The translations under genes and the position numbers were made by a program. 64,000 nucleotides of DNA from Blepharisma stoltei (taxonomy: Eukaryota > Ciliophora > Heterotrichea > Heterotrichida > Blepharismidae). The DNA lies in assembly GCA_914767885.1 (NCBI GenBank), contig CAJZBQ010000024.1:558001-622000 (forward strand), in the 5' to 3' direction. Shown here piece after piece: positions 20,554 to 31,190 of the stretch. Every line of letters starts with the position of its first letter. The stretch's first letter is position 1. The notes under the pieces were generated by a model, which worked only from the letters and a program-made list of their open reading frames with translations, made no database searches and was not told the origin of the DNA.

Positions 20554-23500
20554 TGATAAATGAAGTAATAAAATTTTCCAGCTCAGGGTTTGTCGAGCAT
20601 CTCAAAGGCAAATAATATACAGATGTTGGCGAAGAAACTGATGGCATTTTTGATGAGAAAATTGAACAAAAAAGACCTAAAAGAGCTTCAGATCTTTATT
20701 GATACTCAGGATTAATACTTCTTGCATGTGTAATCATCTCTTGATTGCCTTCAATTCTGCTATTTTTATTTGCAATTTGTGCCCCAATTGTAAGAATAAT
20801 TTTAGCCAGGTTGGCTCCTATGAATTATAAGAGATACCGTATATATTGAATATGAGGAATCATCATGTAATTAAATTGAGTACTCTGACATCTCTTAGAA
20901 ATAAAAAATTATTATGTCCTAATGAAAAGCATTTTAAAGAGCAAAAAAACCGTTAAATTAAACGGTAAAAAATTTGGTTCAGCTCATGAAAATAAATACT
21001 CTCGGGGCAAAGTAAAATTCTGTATGATCATGTCTTTAGAATTTAAAATAATGTGCAATGTAGAATGGGAACTATGCACGTACTATGAACTCAAACTAAC
21101 GATCTAAATAATTTTACGCAATTATTATAAATATATTAAAAAACTGACAAAAGCTTATGTCTATAAAAAACAAAATAGTCATGTCAATAAATTGAAAGTA
21201 AGGCAGCTACATAAAAAATAAAAATCATCTCTTTTCCCCAAGACCTCTGCTTTTATTAGGTACAACAAAACTCCCTCTTAAAAGTCCTTTCTATTAGCGC
21301 AAAAATGTATATTGTTTCTGAGCCTATATGCATTACGAAGCGCATCAAAACGGTGTAATAATGCTTAATTTTGAGCCTTCTTTATAATTAATTTTATGTC
21401 TTATAAATAAGAAACCTTAATAACCTACGATTTCGAATATTTTATCTAATTAAAAAAAGCAGCTGTTTTGTCTATATTACTTGCACCAAATGAAGCTACT
21501 TAAAATAATAATATAATTTTTAATGCAAAAATTTGGAACAAATTTGCAAATTTACTGTAGATCAAATAGTTTAAGACTTTATAAAGCTGATTTATTAAAT
21601 CACAGATTTGCTAATGCAAATTCGAACAAGCTTTACGAGAATAATCTTATTTATAAAACTTAAATATAGTAGCCACATGCTTTTAACATCAATTTATTTT
21701 GTTGAAATAATAGATAAAATAAAAAATGCTGGTTTTAAGATTAAAAAAAAGAAGAAATATGCTCCTAAACAGTTATTATGCTATATAAATGCTTTTTCTG
21801 CACTTCGTTATTCCTATTTATGCACAAAAATTTTTGCGTCAAATATTATAATGTGCCATACAATATAAAATTAAAATATTTTTTTTTTAAAAAATAAGCA
21901 ATTATATTTTATCTATTTTTAAAAATAATTTATTATATATGTTTATTTAATGATTTAGTGTATAGGTATCTGCAATCGGCTTAATTATATAAATCTGTGC
22001 AACAGAAGAGACTACTATAGCTTTCTTTAGAAGTGCAAGACTATTAGTATCAATTTAATGCGACAGATAGTCTAGATTGAAAAGGTTTTAAAGTTACAAA
22101 TGTGATGATTTTTGAAGACTGCATTGAACATTTTAATGACTATTGGCTCATTCAACTAGGTGTTCTAGAGTTTTTATCCTCATTAGAAATAATAAATATT
22201 AGTAATCTTACTTAAAATTAAGAGATCTACAGTAAATTTGCAAATTTGTTCCAAATTTTGCATTAAAAATTATATTATTATTTTAAGTAGCTTCATTTGG
22301 TGCAAGTAATATAGACAAAACAGCTGCTTTTTTTAATTAGATAAAATATTCGAAATCGTAGGTTATTAAGGTTTCTTATTTATAAGACATAAAATTAATT
22401 ATAAAGAAGGCTCAAAATTAAGCATTATTACACCGTTTTGATGCGCTTCGTAATGCATATAGGCTCAGAAACAATATACATTTTTGCGCTAATAGAAAGG
22501 ACTTTTAAGAGGGAGTTTTGTTGTACCTAATAAAAGCAGAGGTCTTGGGGAAAAGAGAGATGATTTTTATTTTTTATGTAGCTGCCTTACTTTCAATTTA
22601 TTGACATGACTATTTTGTTTTTTATAGACATAAGCTTTTGTCAGTTTTTTAATATATTTATAATAATTGCGTAAATTATTTAGATCGTTAGTTTGAGTTC
22701 ATAGTACGTGCATAGTTCCCATTCTACATTGCACATTATTTTAAATTCTAAAGACATGATCATACAGAATTTTACTTTGCCCCGAGAGTATTTATTTTCA
22801 TGAGCTGAACCAAATTTTTTACCGTTTAATTTAACGGTTTTTTTTTGCTCTTTAAAATGCTTTTCATTAGGACATAATAATTTTTTATTTCTAAGAGATG
22901 TCAGAGTACTCAATTTAATTACATGATGATTCCTCATATTCAATATATACGGTATCTCTTATAATTCATAAGAGCCGCCAGGGTTATTGGACCTTTATAG
23001 GATGAAAAGAATAACTAAGGCTGTCGAAACTCTTGAAAAACATTTTAGTATTTTATCTTGTATTTATGCTGAGTTGTTAAAGCTTAGTTTTCAATTAGAA
23101 AACCTTAAAAAACGAAAGCCAGAATTCTTATTTTCTTTACTTTAATAATGATACATTTCTTGCAGTTAATAATTATGTATAATAATAAACTTTTAAGAAA
23201 ATCGAAAAAACAAATAAAAGATATTTTTAAAAATTAAAATATATTTTTTTATTAAAAAATTTAATGAAATAATAATAATAATAAAAGTATGAACATTTAT
23301 CATTTATAAGATTAAAAGATGAGAAGAAATAGTGTTATTTAACTTATATCAAATAAATTTATATGCATTATAAAAAACACCTAAATTAAGAATTCTATAG
23401 TTTTTGTTCATTATTAAATGATGGAGAGATATAGGAGAAATTGTTGAAAGAGATTATTTTCAAGATTTAGCTTCTTTGCATAGCTTATTTGTAGATGAAC

Positions 23501-25211
23501 TCAAAATCCCTACCTTCGATAGCAATTCTTCACATAAACAATTGCTAAATAAGCTTCAGTATTTTATAAATAAATCAAAGCTTCAGTCATACGCAGATCC
23601 AAACAGTTTTAATAGTACACTTTCTACGTTAAATAGAGCACTTGAGGAGAAAATTAATCTTTTCAAAGAGTCAAAGGCAGGAATTTTAGTTATAATAGAT
23701 TCATTGACAAAAAATGAATCAGTTTTAGATGAATTTAGTTATGAAACAAAAGAGCTACTAGCTCCCCCCCCCTCCGTGAGTGAAAAAAAACCATTAGAAA
23801 AATCGCTATATTTTTTGCCCAAAAACCCATCCTCCGTGAGTGAACAAAAATTTTTTTATGGAAAAAATTTTTGATATATAAGTGATAATTAGCATAATGA
23901 AATCTAGTGCTAATTCTGTTTAATTTTAAACAAATTGCTTTTTAAAACATAAATTTTATAAATTAAATTAATATCTGCTTTCCAATTTTCGCGAATTAGG
24001 ATTTTTTTAAATTTCGAAAAAAAAAATTTTTTATAAAAATTATATATACATTTTTTTAAAAAAAAAAATTAACCCCCCTCGTGAGTGAACAAAATTTTTT
24101 GTTCATTCACTGAGGGGGGGAGTAAGACATAAGAATGAAACAATTATTTATTATCATCATATTAAGGAATTAATTGAAATAAAACCTGAAGCTCGATCTC
24201 AAAAGCTAAAAGAGATTGATAAGCAATTTATAGTCCTACAAAAATTACACTTAGCAACAATTGCTACTTTTTCAAAGGATGTAAAAAAAGTGCAGGAAAA
24301 TGAAGAAGAGAAAAATGAATGTAAACCAATAGAAGAAGCTTCAAATAATGAATTAAAAGAGCTAGATGAAGAGACTGAAAATAATGATATGTGGTGTGTG
24401 ATTGAAGGAGAAGGAGGAAAAGACCAAAAAAGAAAAAAGAAGATTCAAACTGAAGATTATATCACTGAAAAAATTGGTGAGCAAACAATAGAAGAACTAA
24501 AAACAAAGTTAAAGCAGCCAAAAGGACCTGTTCTATATAAAGCTGTTGACCCAGAAACAGGAAAAGTTACAACATCACAAGATTAGATTAGACGAGATTA
24601 AAAGTTGGAATTGGTATTCGGGGTTTATTTGAGCCCCTCTCCGCATTTGCCGACTTCAGGCTCCTCGCCCTAGGCAAAGGTTTTCACTTACACCCTTTTC
24701 TGTCAACATCACCAAAAAATGGTGAAATCGCTATTTCTTGGGGAGACTCGTCCAGGTACTTCCTTGGACTACTCCTAGCGGTCGGCATGATCTATTCGCG
24801 AATGGGAGATGAAAAATATTCCAAATCCCCTTCTGATCCCCATTACCCTTCGCATCCAGAAGTGTAGAATTCTCTTTGCGGACCCTGGCTTCCTTGTCTA
24901 TATTGCGGGCTAAAAAACCTATAGGTGTCCCGACCAGTAAGAGAAAACCCACCCCGACACAAGTTCAATATCCCAGCTCTTTTCAACCCAAAAAACCCTG
25001 AGCATATGGAGAAGGACGGGTAAATAAGTCGCTATTTTATTCGTGTGCAACATCACAAGAAGAAATCTATAAACAATCAACTATCTCGGCTATAGCACCT
25101 AAAGAAATAAATATGAATTTCGATCCAGTTCCTCATGTATCTATGAACAGTTTGATGTCAGAACTCAAGCAAGCATTTAAAGTAAATAAAGAAAGCTTGC
25201 CTTCAATCTAA
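20553..25211 (+). CDS. Vezatin-like membrane protein, broken by at least three and probably four inserts
   Basis: The first ATG (20553) overlaps the previous stop. The start MINEVIKFSSSGFVEHL resembles the vezatin N-terminus, but an in-frame TAA follows at 20613-20615. Next come TDVGEE..., a pair of hydrophobic segments (YWYSGLILLACVIISWLPSI and LLFLFAICAPIVRIILA) and a basic LYRMKRITKAVETLEKHFSIL. After an unresolved gap (about 23140-23430) come IVERDYFQDLASLHSLF..., acidic coiled coil, DMWCVIEGEG, GPVLYKAVDPETG and SLMSELKQAF. The order (N-terminal motif, double membrane span, helix, acidic linker, LKSVL-like end) follows vezatin, an adherens-junction/myosin-binding and endomembrane protein. 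Inserts: 20813-22976, 23761-24122, 24583-25047. One-gene status is inferred. Confidence 0.5.
20813..22976. mobile_element. 2.16-kb DNA transposon with about 750-bp terminal inverted repeats
   Basis: Left arm 20813-21563, right arm 22224-22976, ends GGCTCYTATGAATTATAAG. Target duplication GCCAGGTT (20805-20812) and GCCAGGGTT (22977-22985). Keeping the left copy restores ILARLLDLYRMKR in the host gene. Each arm encodes the same short peptide (61 aa open on the left arm, 87 aa on the right arm, minus strand 22943-22680) containing VKLNGKKFGS and ENKYSRGK. These recall the D-E-S-x-F-G...KYxRGR region of Merlin/IS1016 transposases, whose 8-9 bp duplications also fit. The catalytic acids are not visible, so it is non-autonomous or decayed. 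Confidence 0.75.
23761..24122 (-). mobile_element. Family A MITE / putative IES (A5)
   Basis: 362 bp between TA 23759-23760 and TA 24123-24124, reversed; the outermost left arm reads GTGAGTGAAAAAAA (decayed). Removal joins SYETKELL to RHKNETI in frame. Confidence 0.85.
24583..25047 (-). mobile_element. SINE-like retroposon, copy S2
   Basis: Direct repeat CAACATCACAAGA at 24570-24582 and 25048-25060. The tandem tail is on the left (TAATC units on the minus strand), the head on the right (AATAAAATAGCGAC, minus strand). Fusing the repeats restores VTTSQEEIYKQS in the vezatin-like gene. Confidence 0.75.
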
Positions 25212-25381
25212 ATATATCTTCTTTTTCTACGAAATACCTCATAATTCGTATATGATTTATAAGTCCCTGTTAAAACTTATAATTATCTCAAAAATTTAAA
25301 TATTCGATAATCATAAATATAGTATCATAGATTCACCGTAAAAAAATATTTTTAGGCCAAATTCAATAGAACGCAGCATAA

Positions 25382-28281
25382 TTAATTGTTACTTAGCTCA
25401 TTTCCTAGAATTTGATCAAAAGTAAGCTTCGGTTGAGGTTTCAAAAATGGCATGCCAAGCAGCTTTATCAATTTGCTTGATCTTACCATTTCTGTCCTTC
25501 TTGTGTGCCCAGTTTTTTGTGCAACAATTGAAGGGCCTTTACTTTGCAGCATCCTTCCTAATGCAACACACAATTTTTCATTAGGACTGTCTATCGGTAT
25601 CTTACTTTCCAAGCAGCAATATGCAATTCCGTCAATCATTTGGTTTATGCTGATCCCTTCCGTTCTCTCACTTAATTGCTGTCCTGCTACTTCTTTGTAA
25701 TCATTTTCATATAAATTTAAATAAACTTGATTAAGTTTTCCTTTTGTCACTAAATCTGGATATATAGAAAAATCAGTGGCAAATTGTATAAAGCTTTGCG
25801 AAGATATTTTATTTTGGTGATTCAGATAAACTTTAGCATAAACCTCGAGTGTGTTATGCCATATATCAAGTGTTTTTTCTGTTGATAGGTCATGAATTAA
25901 ATCTTTTATTGAAGTTGACCTTAGAGTGCTTTGTGATTTCCTAGGGGTTTTTAACAATGAGTGAATAAAAATTTCTAATTCATCTTCATCATTAGGATCC
26001 TTTATCAATTTCTTTGATATTATTTCCAATGATTTAATAAATTGATTAAAAGTCATTTTTCCTGACTCTCCTGCAGCTTGAAAAACAAACTTTGGAGAAA
26101 GCACTCCATCATCAATGAAATGTGGCCTCTGCACCAAAGAAAAATAAATAATTTCAAGCTCTTGCCTTTTCAAGCAATATTCTGATTCACTATGCAATAG
26201 TCCAGCATCTTCAAAAACCTTGACATACTGAAATGGCGACAGCAATTTTTGACTAGAAATTGTTCCATATGAGCAATAATCTCGAAAAACGTCTTCGATT
26301 TCACTCCATTTCGATTCCAAAAGTCCACTAAACTTTCCTCTTCTATCTAAAACAAATCGTTCAGACTTTATCAGATCTCTGGAAACAGATGTAGAAGCTA
26401 ATGAAAATTTCTGAGTGGATGATAAAGAAAGCTTGTTTGAATAGGGCTTGCTTATTTTAGAGTGCCAGTTAGAAAACCCATTCGATCTTTCCATTCTTGA
26501 AAGAATGAATTCTGTTCTTTCTCTGACTGTAGAAAACTCTTGGTGAAATTTGCCATAAATGGCTGTTCTTAGCAGAAACAATAGAAATTTTTTTAAAGTA
26601 AAAGCTCTCCCTTTATCGTTGATATTAAAATATTTGAGCTCAGGAATGTCTTCATTTGACTCTACTAAATCTTGCCATATTTTCAATAAAAGTGCCCTTG
26701 GTAAAATATATGGAGTAATCATAAACTCCGTTACTAGGGTAAATAGTGATGCTCATGACTTTTTACTTACTCCCCCCCCCCCCTCCGTGAGCGAACAAAA
26801 AAATTTTGTTCGCTCACGGAGGGGGGTTAATTTTTTTTTTTAAAAAAAATTTATATATAAAATTTTATAAAAAATTTTTTTTTTTCGAAATTTAAAAAAA
26901 AATCCTAATTTGCAAAAATTGGGAAGCAAATATTAATTTAATTTGCAAAATTTATGTTTTAAAACGCAATTTGTTTTAAAATTAAACAGAATTAGCTCTA
27001 GATTTCATTATACTAATTATCACTTATATATCAAAATTTTTTTCCATTAAAAATTTTTTCTATTAAAAAAATTTTTGTTCACTCACGGAGGGTGGGTTTT
27101 TTGGTCAAAAAATGGCGATTTTTCTAATGGTTTTGTTCGCTCACGGAGGGGGGGGGGGGGGAGTTAGTATGCTTTTATCTTCTGGTGCAACATCTTCCCA
27201 GGGGAAATATGCTTTATATATTTCTTGTAAAACAAATATTGAGTCTTGCAAAACTCTTGCTGAGTCAGTATCAAAGTCAAAATCAGACTGATTGAATGTA
27301 TCGACTTGTCCTTGCTCTTTTAAAGCATCATACAAAGGAAAAATATGTGCGTCTATCATAGATACTAAGCCTTGGTATGAGTGATTGCCTTTTTCCATAA
27401 GTGATGCAGATATCTTAACCATAATTTCGCAAAAATTATCAAACGATATAGCCCGGGCACCTTTATGGCTGGGGCTTTCCATTTTTTTCCATATGAAAAA
27501 GAGGTGAATTGGTTTCACCAAACAATGTTGATCTTAACAACTCTGCAAGAGAAAAAAATCACTTGCTACAGGGTTTCTACCATTTGGAATGTTCGTCAAA
27601 CAAACATTAGTTGGTGAAACCAACTCCCTCTCTCCCATCGGGAAAGATTATGAAGCCCTAAGCCATAAAGGTGCTCGGGCTATATGCATTTATCACGCTT
27701 TGCTTCTGAACTAATAATTATATCGCATTCTTCTCTGCTTAATAAATTTGGAAGGATCTGTATATCTCGTAAAAATTTTGAAAGTTTAGGAAGCGTTAAT
27801 AAATTTGTGTTGTTTCTGGACCCTAAGCATGAGTAATGTAACTCATCCCTTTAAATTGGAACAAAATATCAGGAAAAATTTCCATTTTTTGGTTACTATA
27901 ACCACCTTAAAATTGAATAAAAAATTAAATGTTAAAATTTGTCGTTCAAAATACTATTTTTTATATAACAATTTTTGTCCTAATTTAATGTTTAGAATAT
28001 TATTTAAGTTTTTTTTATTTATTTCTATAAAAATTTTAAGATATTACGTTCAATTTTATATATATATAATTTTTAAAATTTTATAAATTGAAATTTTTTT
28101 AAAACAAAACTAATGCACCTTTAAATTGGAATAAGATTTTTTGTTCCATTTTTAAAATGGAGAGTAAATATAAACGCCTGAGCTTATTTTTTATTTCAAG
28201 CGGTGTCTTTCCTTCTGCAATTGATTTTGTTGATTGTGGCGAATGAAAATGCTCAAAGCTTGAAGTAAATTTTGATTCCAT
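25382..28281 (-). CDS. Unrecognised 664-aa ciliate protein, possible p25-alpha/EF-hand-like start
   Basis: ATG 28281 to TAA 25382-25384; 664 aa after removing inserts at 27841-28110, 27449-27682 and 26770-27163 (length divisible by 3). Restored N-terminal segment: LSKFLRDIQILPNLLSREECDIII, then CISFDNFCEIMVKIS. This helix-loop-helix recalls the p25-alpha (TPPP) pattern of a regulatory helix followed by I-S-F-x-x-F, but the match is weak. The rest is helical and Ser/Lys-rich; a second F-N-Q-F-I-K-S-L segment (near nt 26055-26030) follows a similar pattern, so the protein may hold repeated EF-hand-like domains without obvious Ca-binding loops. Confidence 0.5.
26770..27163 (+). mobile_element. 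Family A MITE / putative IES (A6)
   Basis: 394 bp between TTA 26767-26769 and TTA 27164-27166, GAGCGAAC subtype, hairpin left. Removal joins APEDKSIL to SKKSWASLF (minus strand). Confidence 0.88.
27449..27682. mobile_element. TA-bounded foldback IES with TAGCCCGGGC ends
   Basis: 234 bp; inverted ends TAGCCCGGGCACCTTTATGG and CCATAAAGGTGCTCGGGCTA, plus an inner inverted pair (TTGGTTTCACCAA / TTGGTGAAACCAA). Flanking TA 27447-27448 and 27683-27684. Removal restores KRDKCISFDNFCEI in the minus-strand gene. Unrelated to families A-C. Confidence 0.75.
27841..28110. mobile_element. AT-rich IES without clear inverted repeats
   Basis: 270 bp between TA 27839-27840 and TA 28111-28112. Removal restores LFQFKGALHYSCLGSRN. 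Its left end (CTTTAAATTGGAACAAAA) resembles the adjoining host exon (CTTTAAATTGGAATAAGA, 28119-28136), as if part of the exon had been duplicated. Confidence 0.6.
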
Positions 28282-28510
28282 ATCTTGCTTGAATAAAATA
28301 TGTTACAACTTTATAATTTAATAAAATAAAATTTGAGACAAAAAATAATAATAAATCATAGAATAACTGAATCATAAAATTATTCAATCTATAATTTTTT
28401 ATTTTTTAAAAAATTCCATAGCAATACGAGTGACTTGATCTAAGCTTGCAATAATCTGAGCATGCTATTCAAGCACTCTAATTATTATAGGAGTAATTAA
28501 AAGTAATATA

Positions 28511-29078
28511 GTGTGGGCGCGCTTTTAGCGTACCCTTATGCTTGTGCTTCCTCACTCCCCCCTCGAAGTTCGACCAAGATTTTTTTGGTCGAAGTTCGAG
28601 GGGGGTTAAGAAAAATTTTTTTTTAAAAAAAATTATATAGAATTTGTTTTATATATAATTTAGTAGTTAAAAAAAAAAAATTATCATATTCTTCTGTATG
28701 GTCGAGAGGGTGTAAGGGTTAGAAAAAATATGCAAGATGGTTTTGTAACGCTTTTTTAGAACTTGAATACAAAAATCGCAAGCTCACCCCCACATAGTTT
28801 AAAATTTTTGAAAAATTGCTTATTTTCCTAGTAAATTTATATAGGTCTTGGTCGAAATTTGAGGGGGGTTAATTTTCCAAAAAAATAGGAATTTTCCCTA
28901 TATCTTGGTCGAACTTCGAGGGGGGGGTAGTCAGCAACTTGGGAGATTTGCTTGCTACTAGTTAAAAGTTAACAGAACCGGATCCTTTTCTCTGGATTTG
29001 ACTCACCACTTGAAGGTGACGAGTTAAACCTCAAAGTTGCTGGAGAAGAGCATGCATAAGGGACGCTAAAAGCATCCC
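28511..29078. mobile_element. Foldback element with a family C MITE nested in its left arm
   Basis: TA-bounded (28509-28510, 29079-29080). The left arm GCTTTTAGCGTACCCTTATG... pairs with the right arm CATAAGGGACGCTAAAAGC. The left arm is split by the family C element; rejoining ...GCTTCCTCA to GCAACTT extends pairing to about 45 bp (right arm AAGTTGCTGGAGAAGAGC). Without the nested copy the element is about 190 bp. It lies between divergent genes. Confidence 0.6.
28555..28930 (+). mobile_element. Family C MITE / putative IES
   Basis: 376 bp between TCA 28552-28554 and TCA 28931-28933. Left hairpin: CTCGAAGTTCGACCAAG and its reverse complement followed by GGGGGGTTAA. Right: GGTCGAAATTTGAGGGGGG, TTAA, about 40 bp, then GGTCGAACTTCGAGGGGGG. 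It has the same architecture as A and B with different arms, and a TCA target. Confidence 0.75.
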
Positions 29079-29157
29079 TAGGCCATATCCGATACTTCCT
29101 TATATAATCCTATCAGTTCATATTTCAACGACAAAATAAACTTAAAATATCACAGTA

Positions 29158-30831
29158 ATGGATTCATCTTCAAGCTCAGATGAAGAAGAAGTGAGAGGGA
29201 ACGAAATCGTTCTCAATGTCGCCAATACTCAATACGAAGTAGTCCAAGAAGTCGCTAACATTCTAGGCTGAAAAATAAGTTTTGACCCAGAAGATTCTGA
29301 AGCAGATGTTTATTGGCAAGACTCTGCTTTATCTCCAGAAAAGCTTTCTCAGCTGAAGACATTTCAGCGAATTAACCATTTTCCTGGGATGTACGCAGTG
29401 GCTAGAAAAGACCATCTTGGCAAAAATTTAAAAGCAATGAAACTGATGTTCCCTGAACATTATAACTTTTTTCCTCCTACTTGGATATTACCTAAAGACT
29501 TTAACGATCTTAAAACTCAGTTTAACTCTAAAAGAGCAAAAACCTTTATATGCAAGCCTGAAGCATCTTGCCAAGGTCGTGGGATATTTTTAACAAGAAA
29601 GTTAGACGAAATCCCAGAGCACTGTGTAGTCCAGAGATATCTTCATAAACCTTATCTAATTGATGGGTTAAAATTTGATCTTCGAGTTTACGTTTTAATA
29701 GCTGGCTGCGATCCTTTAAGGATGTTTATTCATAAAGAAGGCTTAGTCAGGCTTGCCACTGTGCCTTACCAACCACCTGTCACAAGTAATTTGGGCGACA
29801 TGTGCATGCACTTAACAAATTATGCAATAAATAAATTTAACCCTGATTTCCAATTCAACACGAATGAGACTGATGATTATACTGGCCACAAAAGAAGTTT
29901 GAGCACATTTATGAAAAAACTTGGAGAGCAGGGCGAAGATGTAGACGCTATTTGGAAAAGAATTAGCGATGTTATAGTAAAAACTGTTTGCATTGTGCAG
30001 CCGCTGTTGTCGCATTTATATCGATCTTGCCAAGCTGCAGATCCTACAAATTCGATCTGTATGCAGATTTTGGGGTTTGATATATTTTTAGACCATAAGC
30101 TTAAAGCACATCTATTAGAAGTCAATCATACCCCAAGCTTTACGACTGATACACCTCTTGATTCAATGATTAAAAAAGCTGTGATTGGAGATGCTCTTAG
30201 AATGATGGGGCTGCAAAAAGGTAACAGAGCTGAATATTTGCAAAGACATCAAGGAATGGTGTTTTTAAGGGCTAATAGAGGAATAAAGGAAATAAGAAAC
30301 ATGAGAACTGAGCTGCAGGCTAAATCATTAAAAGAGAAAGAAGAGCTTGAAAAGAAGTTTAGAGGAGGGTATACAAGGATTTACCCAACAGAAGATAATA
30401 CACTGTATGAACAATTCATGCTGGCGGCTCGTGATATTTGGCTTACAAATGTAGGAATTAAGCCAAAAGTCAAAAAAGAAACCAAAGAGCCGAACCCGCC
30501 TCAGAAGCTTGCTCAGCCAATTCCTCCTCAAATTCCAGCTGCAACTCCCTCTCCAATTTTAGTTTCAAAGCCTAATCCTATACCAAAGCCTTTGGGCTCT
30601 GCAAATAGTCAAAATATTAATAAGCCTAAAAAGACAGCTGTTTCAGCATCAGTTTATAGATTAAGCAAAAGTACAGAGCGTCCTAAAGTCGTTAAAGAAA
30701 CAAAGTTACCTGCATTGAAAATAGTTAACGGAACTTATATTCAGCCTAGACTTTTTGAGTTTAATGATTCAGCGTTAACAGTCATAGCAAGAGAAGGATC
30801 AATCAAAGCAAGGTTCATGCTTAATGAATAA
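29158..30831 (+). CDS. Tubulin tyrosine ligase-like (TTLL) polyglutamylase/glycylase
   Basis: ATG 29158, TAA 30829-30831; 557 aa, uninterrupted, with a TGA-coded Trp at 29270 (ILGWKISF). TTL/ATP-grasp motifs in order: INHFPGMYAVARKDHLGKN (substrate-binding start typical of TTLLs), P-x-T-W-I-L-P, FICKPEASCQGRGIFL, VVQRYLHKPYLIDGLKFDLR, MCMHLTNYAINK and LGFDIFLDHKLKAHLLEVNH. These bind ATP/Mg and the acceptor tail. TTLL enzymes ligate amino acids to tubulin tails in ciliary axonemes. The motifs and long C-terminal Pro/Lys-rich tail (aa about 430-520) suit TTLL6/7/13-type glutamylases, but subtype is uncertain. Confidence 0.88.
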
Positions 30832-31017
30832 ACTGTAAGTGTTAATAAATTTGTCATTTTCATTCTAATTAGAATATCTTTGTCCTTATGAAAATCAATT
30901 CTCTTAAATTAACAGTTTGCTGAAATTAATTTTTTATCAATTTAGCCACAATAATTTATATATGCTCTACTTGGTTAACAATATAATCCTTTTAATTTCT
31001 CATTAATGTGAAATTTT

Positions 31018-31190
31018 TTGATATTAATATTAAATGCAATCCCGATCAGATATCTTCTTTATTCACTTTAACTGGCACCAGCAGTGAAATTTTCTTTCTA
31101 ATTTGATTCTTATTGAAATTAATATTAATTATAATCCCGATCAGATGCCTTCTTCATTTGCTTCAACAGGCACAAATACTGAAATTGAGA
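31018..31190 (+). repeat. Tandem partial copy of the sterol oxidase 5' end
   Basis: 31018-31093 and 31111-31190 are diverged direct repeats sharing AATCCCGATCAGAT and then a CTTC-TT-ATT...AACWGGCAC pattern. The second copy includes the gene's start codon; the first lacks a usable frame. Confidence 0.6.

Noticed and set aside
21608-21868. 86-aa frame in the centre of the 2.16-kb transposon
   Set aside because: AT-rich, low complexity, no transposase motif; likely chance.
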